A DNA stretch of 64,000 nt from NCBI GenBank assembly GCA_025352085.1, contig JANXUA010000122.1, positions 1-64,000 of the forward strand. Reading direction: 5' to 3'. How positions within the stretch are numbered: position 1 is the first letter of the stretch; each line of letters begins with the position of its first letter. The DNA is from Caulobacteraceae bacterium. Its GTDB lineage: Bacteria > Pseudomonadota > Alphaproteobacteria > Caulobacterales > Caulobacteraceae. Positions 40,049 through 49,139 of the stretch are shown piece by piece. The position numbers and the translations under genes were made by a program. The notes under the pieces are model-generated. The model was not told where the DNA came from, did not search any database, and saw only the letters and a program-made list of their open reading frames with translations.

Positions 40049-41902
40049 CTACGCCGCTTCGGCCCCGAACTGAAGCCGCGCCAAGCGCGCATAAAGGCCG
40101 CCCTTGATGAGGAGTTCGGCGTGGCGGCCCTCCTCGACCACCCGTCCGGCGTCCATGACGACAATGCGGTCGGCCTCGAGCACCGTGGCCAGGCGGTGGG
40201 CGATGACCAGGGTGGTGCGTCCCGCCATCGCCTCATGCAGGGCGTGCTGAACCAGGCGTTCGTTCTCCGCGTCCAGGGCGCTGGTAGCCTCGTCGAGGAG
40301 CAGGATCGGCGAGCGGCGGATCAGGGCGCGGGCGATCGCCAGGCGCTGCCGTTGACCGCCCGACAGGGTCTTGGCGTGCTCGCCGATCAGGGTGTCGAAG
40401 CCGTGCGGCAGGGCGTTGATGAAGCCCTCGGCCTGGGCGGCCACGGCCGCGTGGCGCACATCTTCGAGAGTCGCCCCCTGACGTCCGAACATGATGTTGT
40501 CGGTCGCCGATCCCGAAAACAGCGGCGCCTCCTGGGCGACCAGGGCCATGCGCGAGCGCACCTCGCGCGGATCGGCGGCGGCCAGATCCACCCCGTCGAT
40601 GCGTACGACGCCGGCGTCGGGGTCGTAGAAGCGCAGCAGGAGACGCAGGACCGTGCTCTTGCCCGCGCCCGACGGACCGACCAGAGCCACGCGCTCGCCG
40701 GGCCGCGCGCGCAGGGAAAAGCCGTTCAACGCCGGCGGTCCGTCGCGTCCGGGATAGGCGAAGGACACGCCCTCGAACGACACCTCGCCGCGCGCGGGTA
40801 CCGGCAGGGGCGTGGGATGAACCGGCGCGGAGATCGCCGGGCGGGCGTCCATCATTTCGGCCACGCGCTCGGCGGCGCCCGAGGCCTTCTGGATCTGCCC
40901 CCACACCTCCGAAAGATCCTTGACCGCGTTGGCGGCGAAAAAGGCCAGGGCCAGCAACTGGAACAGGGCGCCGGCGGAAAGGCTATGCTCGACGATCACC
41001 GCTATGGCCGACTGATACAGCAGCCACAACATACCGAGGAATATCAGAGCGATCATCACCCCCGACAGGGCGCCGCGGGCCCGGATTTGGGCCAAAGAGG
41101 CGTCGAAGGCGCTCTCGACCGAAGCGTTGAAACGCCCGGCGACCGCGTCCTCCTGGCCGAACGCCTGCACGGTGTCGAGCGCGCCCAGACCCTCTCCGGC
41201 GTAGCCGATGGCTTCGGCGAAGCAGTCCTGCGCATGGACGCTCAACCGCTGCATGCTGCGACTGAGCAAAAAGACCGGGGTCAACAGCAGGGGCACCAGA
41301 AACAGAACCAGCCAGGCAAAGCTAGGGCTCACCACCACCATCCACACCAGCGCGCCGGCCAGAGTCACCATATTGCGCAGGGCGACCGGGATGACATTGC
41401 CGACGATGCCCTCGATCATGGTCATGTCGGTGGTCATGCGCGACAGCACCTCGCCGGTGCGCAGATTGAGAAAATGCGTCAGGTCGAGGCCAAGCACGTG
41501 GCGAAACACCTGCTGGCGCAGGTCGGCGACCACCCGCTCGCCAAGCTTGTAGAGGAAGTAGAGCCGCAGCCCCGTCGTCACCGCCAGGACCCCCGCGAGG
41601 CCGCCAGCCCACGAAAAGGTCCGAATCAATGAAGCCTTGTCCTGCCCGGCGAAGCCGCCGTCGATAACCAGGCGCGCGCCTCCGGTTAGGGCGAGCAGGG
41701 CGGCGGCGGAAACCAACAGGAACAACAGGCCAAGGCCGGCGTCCAATGGGTGCGCCCGCACAAACGGAACCAGACGCATCAACGGCCGAAGGTCGCGGTT
41801 CTTGTCGCGGCGCCAAGCATCGGCCAGGAATTCGTCCTTCATGACGGCGCCCAGACTGGGGCGTCCCGTCTTGGCCGACACAGGGGTGGGCTTGGCCGTC
41901 AT
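40049..41902 (-). CDS. MsbA-like ABC exporter (fused permease/ATPase)
   Basis: N-terminal TM domain plus Walker A GPSGAGKSTVLRLLLRFYDPDAG, signature LSGGQRQRLAIARALIRRSPILLLDEATSALD. Confidence 0.93.
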   Translation of the reverse strand: MTAKPTPVSAKTGRPSLGAVMKDEFLADAWRRDKNRDLRPLMRLVPFVRAHPLDAGLGLLFLLVSAAALLALTGGARLVIDGGFAGQDKASLIRTFSWAGGLAGVLAVTTGLRLYFLYKLGERVVADLRQQVFRHVLGLDLTHFLNLRTGEVLSRMTTDMTMIEGIVGNVIPVALRNMVTLAGALVWMVVVSPSFAWLVLFLVPLLLTPVFLLSRSMQRLSVHAQDCFAEAIGYAGEGLGALDTVQAFGQEDAVAGRFNASVESAFDASLAQIRARGALSGVMIALIFLGMLWLLYQSAIAVIVEHSLSAGALFQLLALAFFAANAVKDLSEVWGQIQKASGAAERVAEMMDARPAISAPVHPTPLPVPARGEVSFEGVSFAYPGRDGPPALNGFSLRARPGERVALVGPSGAGKSTVLRLLLRFYDPDAGVVRIDGVDLAAADPREVRSRMALVAQEAPLFSGSATDNIMFGRQGATLEDVRHAAVAAQAEGFINALPHGFDTLIGEHAKTLSGGQRQRLAIARALIRRSPILLLDEATSALDAENERLVQHALHEAMAGRTTLVIAHRLATVLEADRIVVMDAGRVVEEGRHAELLIKGGLYARLARLQFGAEAA

Positions 41903-42086
41903 TCAGATCCTTTGGGGCGGCGTACGCCCCCTCATAACCGATCAAAAGCGTCGCTACGCTCGACGCGCGGCGTCGTTATCGACTATCAGGTCCGCGCACT
42001 TTGTCGATGATGCGCCAAAACCCATACCGTGCCAGTATGGCGCATTATTCGACATTCTTTCGAATCTTTCGAGCGGACCCCTGATT

Positions 42087-43811
42087 TTGACCCCGACGCC
42101 CACCGCGCCTGATCGAACCATCCGACAGGGTGACTTCGCCACCATTTCCGCCGCGCTCGACTTCGCGGCCGAGCAAAAGACCGGCGTCAACATCCATTCG
42201 CTGCGCGGCGAACTGACCGAAGTGCTCTCTTACGCGGACCTCGCGGCGCAGGCCAGAGACCTGGCGGTTCGTCTCCTGGCGCTTGGCCTCGCGAGCGGCG
42301 ATCGGGTAGCCCTCGCCGCCGAGAGCGACGGGGATTTCCTGCGCGCCTTCTTCGCCTGCCAGTACGCCGGCCTGGTGCCCGCGCCGGTCCCCCTACCCGC
42401 GCCGTTCGGCGGCAAGGACGCTTATGTCGCCCACGTCCGCCGCATGCTGATCTCCGCCGACGCCCGCGCCGCCTTGGCACCGGAGGCCTTGAGCGCATGG
42501 TTTAAGGAAGCGGGCGAAGGTCTGGGGCTGGCCTTGACCGGCACACTGGCGGACCTGCCCACCGCGCGCGGCGGAGCCCTGCCCACGCCGGACCCCGACG
42601 GCCTTTGCTATCTGCAGTTTTCCTCGGGAAGCACGCGCTTCCCCCTGGGTGTCGCGGTGACCCAAAAGGCTCTGATGGCGAACCTCGTCGCCATCGGGCG
42701 GGACGGCCTTGATGTGCGGGCGGCCGATCGCACAGTGACCTGGCTGCCACTCTACCATGACATGGGCCTGGTCGGCATGCTGCTGGCGAGCCTGGCCTTC
42801 CAGGTCTCGATCGATCTGTTGCCCACCGGCGCCTTTGTGCGCCGTCCGAGCCTGTGGCTCGACCTGATTTCCAAGCGCGGCGGCAGCATCTCCTATGCGC
42901 CGACGTTCGGTTACGACCTGGCCGCGCGGCGCGCCCAGACGTCCGCGACGACCGATCTCGATCTTTCAACCTGGCGGATCGCCGGTCTGGGCGGCGACAT
43001 GATCCGACCCGAGCCGCTGCGCGCCTTCGCCGACGCCTATGCGGCGTCCGGCTTCGATCCACGCGCCTATGTCGCCAGCTATGGCATGGCCGAAGCGACC
43101 CTGGCCCTGACCCTATCGCCCGTGGGCGTGGGACTGCGCACGGACATCGCCGACGTTAATCGGCTGGAGCGCAACGCCATCGCCGGGCCCGCCGCGACGC
43201 CGAACGCCCGCACGCGCGAGTTCGCGCTTTGCGGCCCGGTCCTGCCCGGTCATCGGCTGGAAGTGCGCGACGAGGCCGGCGCGGTGCTGCCTGATCGTCG
43301 CGTCGGGCGGCTGTTCGCATCGGGTCCGAGCCTGATGAAAAGCTATTTCGGCGAACCGCAGGAAACCGCCAAGAGCCTCTCGCCGGACGGTTGGCTCGAC
43401 ACCGGCGATCTGGGATACGTGGTGAACGGCGAGATCGTCATCACCGGACGCGCCAAGGATCTGATTATCGTCAACGGCCGCAATGTTTGGCCCCAGGATC
43501 TGGAATGGACCGCCGAACAGGGCGTCGAAAGCCTGCGCAGCGGCGATGTCGCCGTCTTTTCCGTGGACGGCGGCGAAGAGCGGGTGGTCGCCTTGGTGCA
43601 ATGCCGCACCCGTGACGAAGAAGCGCGCGCGCGGCTGAGCAAGGACGTCGCCAACCTATTGCGCGTCCGACACGGCCTGGACGTTCTGGTCACCCCGACC
43701 CCGCCGCACAGCCTACCGCAGACCTCATCGGGCAAGCTCAGCCGAACCAAGGCGAAGGCGCTGTACCTTGCCGGCGCTTTTGACGCGATGCCGGTCAAGG
43801 CGACAGCCTAG
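42087..43811 (+). CDS. Fatty-acyl-AMP ligase / acyl-ACP synthetase-like (ceramide locus)
   Basis: Adenylation-domain FAAL-like sequence: CYLQFSSGSTRFPLGVAVTQKALMANL, WLPLYHDMGLVGMLL, GDLGYVVNGEIVITGRAKDLIIVNGRNVWPQDLE. TTG start inferred. Confidence 0.87.
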   Translation: MTPTPTAPDRTIRQGDFATISAALDFAAEQKTGVNIHSLRGELTEVLSYADLAAQARDLAVRLLALGLASGDRVALAAESDGDFLRAFFACQYAGLVPAPVPLPAPFGGKDAYVAHVRRMLISADARAALAPEALSAWFKEAGEGLGLALTGTLADLPTARGGALPTPDPDGLCYLQFSSGSTRFPLGVAVTQKALMANLVAIGRDGLDVRAADRTVTWLPLYHDMGLVGMLLASLAFQVSIDLLPTGAFVRRPSLWLDLISKRGGSISYAPTFGYDLAARRAQTSATTDLDLSTWRIAGLGGDMIRPEPLRAFADAYAASGFDPRAYVASYGMAEATLALTLSPVGVGLRTDIADVNRLERNAIAGPAATPNARTREFALCGPVLPGHRLEVRDEAGAVLPDRRVGRLFASGPSLMKSYFGEPQETAKSLSPDGWLDTGDLGYVVNGEIVITGRAKDLIIVNGRNVWPQDLEWTAEQGVESLRSGDVAVFSVDGGEERVVALVQCRTRDEEARARLSKDVANLLRVRHGLDVLVTPTPPHSLPQTSSGKLSRTKAKALYLAGAFDAMPVKATA

Positions 43812-43914
43812 CACTCTTTATTTTTCGGCCGAGCACGGCTATCGAAGCGCTCTTGTCCCCCGAACGCGGCGGCGAATCACTGGCCGTTTGGCGTTTGGGC
43901 TGGAGTGCGTGGCT

Positions 43915-43964
43915 AGAGCCTTTCCGTCTCGAACGGACCCATTCGAGACGGATAAAAAGGCTCT
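43915..43964. terminator. Long inverted repeat between FAAL and ACP genes (terminator or repeat element)
   Basis: AGAGCCTTTCCGTCTCGAA / TTCGAGACGGATAAAAAGGCTCT arms: inner TCCGTCTCGAA/TTCGAGACGGA and outer AGAGCCTTT/AAAGGCTCT. Confidence 0.55.
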
Positions 43965-44101
43965 AAATCGAATATTTGGAGCGTGACGGGCGGCGGAACC
44001 AGTATCCACTTCCGCCTGTCACGCTCTGGCGAAGGTTGAAGCTTGTGTCCTAAACCTGTTACTGTGCGGAAGGGGGGACGGCCTTTAGTCCCCGACAAGC
44101 C

Positions 44102-44416
44102 ATGGGACTTTCAGGCCGAATGCAGTCAAATCACCGATTGGCGTTAGTGGAAAATAAAGACGCCGACCCACAAGCTCAGATGCGGGAGGATATCGCCTCC
44201 GTGTTCGAGCAGGTGTTGGGACATCCGGTCCAAATCACCGATCAGACCGACATTGTCGAAGACCTGGGAATGGATTCCCTGGGGGTGATGAATTTCGTCA
44301 TGGCGATTGAAGATTTTTATGATATTTCGATCCCGCTCGATCGGATCGCCCAGATACAAACCGTGGCAGACCTGATTCACGCAGTTCAAGATCTGCGGAG
44401 CGGGACCCCGACATGA
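44102..44416 (+). CDS. Acyl carrier protein (ceramide locus)
   Basis: DIVEDLGMDSLGVMNFVMAIEDFYDISIP with DSL phosphopantetheine site; ATGA overlap with the Spt gene. Confidence 0.9.
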   Translation: MGLSGRMQSNHRLALVENKDADPQAQMREDIASVFEQVLGHPVQITDQTDIVEDLGMDSLGVMNFVMAIEDFYDISIPLDRIAQIQTVADLIHAVQDLRSGTPT

Positions 44417-45636
44417 CCATCCTCGCCAAACACGCCGCTTCGAAGCTCGTCTATGATTCCTTGAAGGAACATGGCGTCGATCCGGTCAACGTGCGCTTCG
44501 ACAGCGTCCTGTCGCCCACCGAAGGCATGTTGCATGGTCGCCGCACCATCCTTTTGGGCACCAACAACTATCTGGGCCTCACCTTCGACCCCGATTGTAT
44601 CGAACGGTCCGTAGAGGCGACGCGCAGCCAGGGCACCGGCACGACCGGCTCGCGCATCGCCAACGGCAGTTATGACGGGCACCTCAGGCTTGAAGAAGCC
44701 CTGGCCAATTTCTACGGTTGCCAGCACGCCATGGTGTTCAGCACCGGCTATCAGGCCAACCTCGGCATTTTGTCCACTCTGGTGGGGCGTGGCGATCACC
44801 TGATGCTCGACGCCGACAGCCACGCCAGCATTTATGACGGCTCGCGCCTGGGCCACGCCGAGGTCATCCGCTTTCGTCACAACAGCCCCGACGACCTCTA
44901 CAAGCGCCTGCGCCGCCTCGAAGGCGTGCCCGGCGACCGGCTGATTGTCGTCGAAGGCATCTATTCCATGCTCGGCGACACCGCGCCGCTGAAGGAATTC
45001 GCGGCGGTGAAGCGCGAGACCGGCGCCTATCTGCTGGTCGACGAAGCCCATTCGATGGGGGTTCTGGGCGCCACGGGTCGCGGTTTGGCCGAAGCGGCCG
45101 GCGTCGAGGATGACGTCGATTTCATCGTCGGCACCTTCTCAAAGAGTTTGGGCAGCGTCGGCGGCTTCTGCGTCTCCAACAATCCTGATTTCGATATCCT
45201 GCGCGTGGTCTGCCGGCCGTACATGTTCACCGCTTCGCTGCCGCCCGGCGTCATCGGATCGACCTTGGCCGCCCTGGAAAAAGTGCGCAGCGAGCCGCAA
45301 CTGCGGGTCAATTTGATGCGCAACGCCCACCGGTTGCATGATGGTTTGACGGCCCTGGGCTTCCAGACCGGTCCGGAAGCCAATCCCGTGGTCGCCGTGG
45401 CCATGCCCAATACCGAGACGGCCGTCCTGTTCTGGAAACTCCTGCTCGACAAGGGACTGTATCTGAACATCGCCATCCCGCCGGCGACACCGACCAATGT
45501 CTCCCTGCTCCGCTCCAGCGTCAGCGCGGCGCACACCACCCAGCAAATCGACACCGCGCTGGAGCTTTTCGCCGATGTCGGACGGCAACTGGGCTTCCTC
45601 ACCGCTGATCGCCGTCGCGCCGGCGGGGTCGTCTAG
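44413..45636 (+). CDS. spt: Serine palmitoyltransferase (alpha-oxoamine synthase family)
   Basis: LLGTNNYLGLTFDP; GTGTTGSRIANGSYDGHLRLEEALANFYG; LLVDEAHSMGVLG; GTFSKSLGSVGGF PLP lysine; preceded by ACP. Confidence 0.88.
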   Translation: MTILAKHAASKLVYDSLKEHGVDPVNVRFDSVLSPTEGMLHGRRTILLGTNNYLGLTFDPDCIERSVEATRSQGTGTTGSRIANGSYDGHLRLEEALANFYGCQHAMVFSTGYQANLGILSTLVGRGDHLMLDADSHASIYDGSRLGHAEVIRFRHNSPDDLYKRLRRLEGVPGDRLIVVEGIYSMLGDTAPLKEFAAVKRETGAYLLVDEAHSMGVLGATGRGLAEAAGVEDDVDFIVGTFSKSLGSVGGFCVSNNPDFDILRVVCRPYMFTASLPPGVIGSTLAALEKVRSEPQLRVNLMRNAHRLHDGLTALGFQTGPEANPVVAVAMPNTETAVLFWKLLLDKGLYLNIAIPPATPTNVSLLRSSVSAAHTTQQIDTALELFADVGRQLGFLTADRRRAGGVV

Positions 45637-45642
45637 ACCCTG

Positions 45643-47934
45643 ATGGCTTCGATGGCGCTCAGCGCGCCGACGAAATATAAAATGGCGTGGCGGCCCTCGA
45701 TCCTCGACGGCTACATGCTGCGTATGCTGGCCATGCCGGCGCTAGGCGTATTGGGCGTGACCCTGGTCGCGTTTCTCCTCGAACAGACCCTGCGACTGAT
45801 CAATGAGATGGCGTCGAACGGCGCGCGCCTGGGATACCTGTTCGGCCTGATCAGCAATCTGGTGCCCTATCAGCTGGGCCTGGCCCTGCCCGCTTCGTTT
45901 TTCGTCGCCATGTTCATCGTCATCGCGCGCCTGGACGAGGAGAGCGAGATCGACGCCATCCTCGCCGGCGGGATTTCGTTTGAGCGCATCGTTGCGCCCC
46001 TGGTCTTCGCCGGCGTCGTCTTGGGGCTGCTGAGCCTGCTGTTGGTCGGCTATGCGCAGCCGTACGCCCGGTTCGGCTATCGCGCCGTCCTCAACGCTGC
46101 CACCGACGCCGGCTGGACGGCGCGGCTCGACCCGCAGGTATTCATTCACGCCGGCCCCGATTTCGTGATCACGGCCGACGACGTCGACGCGAGCGGACGC
46201 AGCCTCAAGGGCGTCTTCATTCGCCGCAAGTCGGCGACCGGCGAGACGGTGGTTACGGCCACCAGCGGCCGCCTGGGTCTGCGCGCGGACAGCAAGACCA
46301 CCGATCTGAGCCTAAACGGCGGCTTGATCCTCTCCGACGCCCCAGGCGGCGAACGATTGCTGCGCTTTGGCGATTTCGCCGATCACGAAGTGCTGAACAG
46401 TCGCGAGGTGCTGAGGCCCCGCGGCGGCGACGAGCAGGAGATGACCCTGCCGGAGCTGGTGAGCGAGAGCCAACGACCGGACGCCCTGATCCCCCAACGG
46501 GTTCTGCTCGCCGAGCTGTATTCGAGGCTGGCGAGGTCCCTGGCCATGCCCCTGCTGCCGCTCCTGGCGCTGCCCCTGGCGCTGGCCGCCAAGCGCGGGC
46601 GGCGCGCGCCGGGGATGATCGTCGGGGCGGTGCTCCTGGTCGCCTTCCACCACGGCGTCACTCTTTGCAAGAGCTTCGCCCAGAAGGGCGCCGTCGATCC
46701 GCTGCTGGCGATCGGCGGGATATTTGCGGTGATGTTGACGCTCGGGTTTTGGTTGTTCCTGTCCAGCCGCAAGCGACCCGGCGATACGCCGATCTCGGGC
46801 TTCCTCGCCCGCATTGACGGCTTGTTCCAGCGGCGCGGCGCCACCACGCCGGCGGCGATGCAGGCCAAGGGGTCCTTCAGCCTGTCGGCCTATCTGACGC
46901 GGATGATGGCGGTGCGTACGGCGGCGGCGGCGGCGGCCCTGATGGGCCTGTTGCAGTTGATCGATCTTCTGGAGCGCACCAGTGATATCCTCACGCGCGG
47001 CGGGCCGCTGGGGATCTTGCGCTATATGGCGCTGCGGCTGCCGTATATGTTCGGCGAGGTGGCGCCGTTCGCGGTGCTGGCCGGAGCGATTTTTACTTTC
47101 AGCCAGCTTGCCCGCAACAGTGAGCTGGTGGTGATGCGGATCACCGGCATGTCGCTATTCGAAATTTTTCGCCGGACCCTGCCGGTGGCCTTGTCCGTGG
47201 CGGCCTTGGACCTGGTCGTCGCCGATCAGGTGACCCCGCGCGCCCAACAGGCCCTGGCCAGCTGGTGGTCGGCCAGCGCCCCGGGACCGGTTGTCAAGGC
47301 GTCGGCGGCGCGCTGGTTCCATATTGACAACAATGTGGTCATGGTCCGCGCGGCGACGAGGGATGGGAATACCTTGCGCGGCGTTTCGATCTACGAGCGC
47401 GACGCGCAAAAGGCGCTGACGCGGCGGATCAACGCCGAGAGCGCGACAACGGAGGTCGGCGGCTGGCGACTGCACAACGCCGCCGTCACCGATCTAGGCG
47501 CCGCGCACGCCTCGCAGATGACGCTGGCGTCCATGGACTGGCGTAGCACCCTTAGCGCCGGCGACACCCGCCGCCTGTTCGCCGACTCCTATGAGATCAC
47601 CTCGGGCACGGCCTATCGGTCCCTATTCGGCAAGGGTCCGGTGGACAAGAGCCCAAGCCAGTTCGAAACGCGGCTGTTTCGAACCCTGGCAGCGGGCGTG
47701 GCGCCGATCATCATGCTTCTGCTGGCGCTGCCCACGGCGCTGGGATACGCCCGCAGCAACCGCACCGGGCCGGTGATTTTTGGACTGGGCTGCGGCCTGC
47801 TCTATCTGGTGGCCGACGGATTGCTCACGGCCATGGGCCAAACCGGGGTTCTGCCGCCCCTCGTCGCGGCATGGGGCGCACCGGTCGGCTTCGCCGCCGG
47901 GGCGATCAGCATATTGCTTTACGCGGAAGGGTGA
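45643..47934 (+). CDS. Fused LptF/LptG (YjgP/YjgQ) permease
   Basis: 763 aa with two successive YjgP/YjgQ-like modules (N: LDGYMLRMLAMPALGV...EESEIDAILAGGISFERIV; C: LSAYLTRMMAV...NSELVVMRITGMSLFEIFRRTLPVAL). Confidence 0.87.
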   Translation: MASMALSAPTKYKMAWRPSILDGYMLRMLAMPALGVLGVTLVAFLLEQTLRLINEMASNGARLGYLFGLISNLVPYQLGLALPASFFVAMFIVIARLDEESEIDAILAGGISFERIVAPLVFAGVVLGLLSLLLVGYAQPYARFGYRAVLNAATDAGWTARLDPQVFIHAGPDFVITADDVDASGRSLKGVFIRRKSATGETVVTATSGRLGLRADSKTTDLSLNGGLILSDAPGGERLLRFGDFADHEVLNSREVLRPRGGDEQEMTLPELVSESQRPDALIPQRVLLAELYSRLARSLAMPLLPLLALPLALAAKRGRRAPGMIVGAVLLVAFHHGVTLCKSFAQKGAVDPLLAIGGIFAVMLTLGFWLFLSSRKRPGDTPISGFLARIDGLFQRRGATTPAAMQAKGSFSLSAYLTRMMAVRTAAAAAALMGLLQLIDLLERTSDILTRGGPLGILRYMALRLPYMFGEVAPFAVLAGAIFTFSQLARNSELVVMRITGMSLFEIFRRTLPVALSVAALDLVVADQVTPRAQQALASWWSASAPGPVVKASAARWFHIDNNVVMVRAATRDGNTLRGVSIYERDAQKALTRRINAESATTEVGGWRLHNAAVTDLGAAHASQMTLASMDWRSTLSAGDTRRLFADSYEITSGTAYRSLFGKGPVDKSPSQFETRLFRTLAAGVAPIIMLLLALPTALGYARSNRTGPVIFGLGCGLLYLVADGLLTAMGQTGVLPPLVAAWGAPVGFAAGAISILLYAEG

Positions 47935-47942
47935 GGCCGCTC

Positions 47943-49139
47943 TTGACTACCGAGATCGAAATCATTGCGGTGGACGGCAAGGCCCTGCTGGAGCGGTTCA
48001 TCCGCGTTCCAATGCGTCTCATGGCGGGCGATCCGCGCTATATCGCGCCCTTGATGTTTGAGCGTCGCGAAGCGCTTTCGGCCAAGCACAATCCGTTTTT
48101 CGAACACGCCGACGTGCAGTTCTGGCTGGCGCGCAAGGACGGCCGCGATGTCGGACGGATCAGCGCCCAGATCGACCATCTGGCGCGCACCGATCCGGCC
48201 GCGCCCGCCGGATACTTCGGCATGATCGCCGCCGAAGACGATGCGGACGTCTTCGCGGCCCTGTTCAAGACCGCCGAAGACTGGCTGCGCGCGCGCGGTC
48301 GCGCGCAGGTCCTTGGGCCGTTCAACCTTTCGATCAACGAGGAAGTCGGCCTGTTGATCGACGGCTTCGACAGCGCGCCGATGGTCATGATGGGGCATGA
48401 TCCGGTCTATACCGCCGCGCGGATCGAGGCGCTCGGCTACGCCAAGGCTAAGGACGTGTTCGCCTACATCTCCGATATACCGGTGTTCACGCCGGGCGTG
48501 CAGGCGCGCCTGGAGCGGCCCCTGGCGCCCGGCGTCGTCCTGCGCCCGGTGCGCATGGACAAGTTCAACGAGGATGTGAACACTCTGGTGGAAATCCTCA
48601 ACGACGCGTGGGCGGACAACTGGGGCGCGGCGCCGGTGACGGAGGCCGAAACCAAGCATCTGGCCGAGTCGATCCGGCTGATCCTTCACCCGCGCCTGGT
48701 CTGGTTCATTGAAATCGACGGCGAGGCGGCGGGATTCATCGTTCTTCTGCCCAACCTCAATGACGCGATCCATGATCTGAAGGGCAAGCTCCTCCCGTTC
48801 GGCTGGGCCAAGCTGCTGTGGCGCCTCAAGGTCAAGGGCGTGAAACGCGGCCGGGTGCCGCTGATGGGCGTCAAGCGCAAGTTCGCGCGCGACCCGCGCG
48901 GACGCTTCGCGCCCTTCGCCCTCGTCGACGCCATCCGCCGCGAAGGGGTCAAGGTGGGTATTACAAGTGCGGAATATTCTTGGATCCTCGAAGACAACGA
49001 ACCCATGCGGCACATTCTCGAAAGCTTCACCGCGCGGGCCTACAAGACTTACCGCATCTACCGCAAAGACCTTGGCGCGGGCCTTCAAGCCACAAGCCAA
49101 TATTCCAGCCGGGACGAGAACGATCATGAGAACATTTAA
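47943..49139 (+). CDS. GNAT-fold acyltransferase, bacterial ceramide synthase (bCerS)-like
   Basis: FIRVPMRLMAGDPRYIAPLMFERREALSAKHNPFFEHADVQFWLARKDGRDVGRISAQID; GPFNLSINEEVGLLIDGFDSAPMVMMGHD. TTG start inferred; position in the spt operon. Confidence 0.8.
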   Translation: MTTEIEIIAVDGKALLERFIRVPMRLMAGDPRYIAPLMFERREALSAKHNPFFEHADVQFWLARKDGRDVGRISAQIDHLARTDPAAPAGYFGMIAAEDDADVFAALFKTAEDWLRARGRAQVLGPFNLSINEEVGLLIDGFDSAPMVMMGHDPVYTAARIEALGYAKAKDVFAYISDIPVFTPGVQARLERPLAPGVVLRPVRMDKFNEDVNTLVEILNDAWADNWGAAPVTEAETKHLAESIRLILHPRLVWFIEIDGEAAGFIVLLPNLNDAIHDLKGKLLPFGWAKLLWRLKVKGVKRGRVPLMGVKRKFARDPRGRFAPFALVDAIRREGVKVGITSAEYSWILEDNEPMRHILESFTARAYKTYRIYRKDLGAGLQATSQYSSRDENDHENI

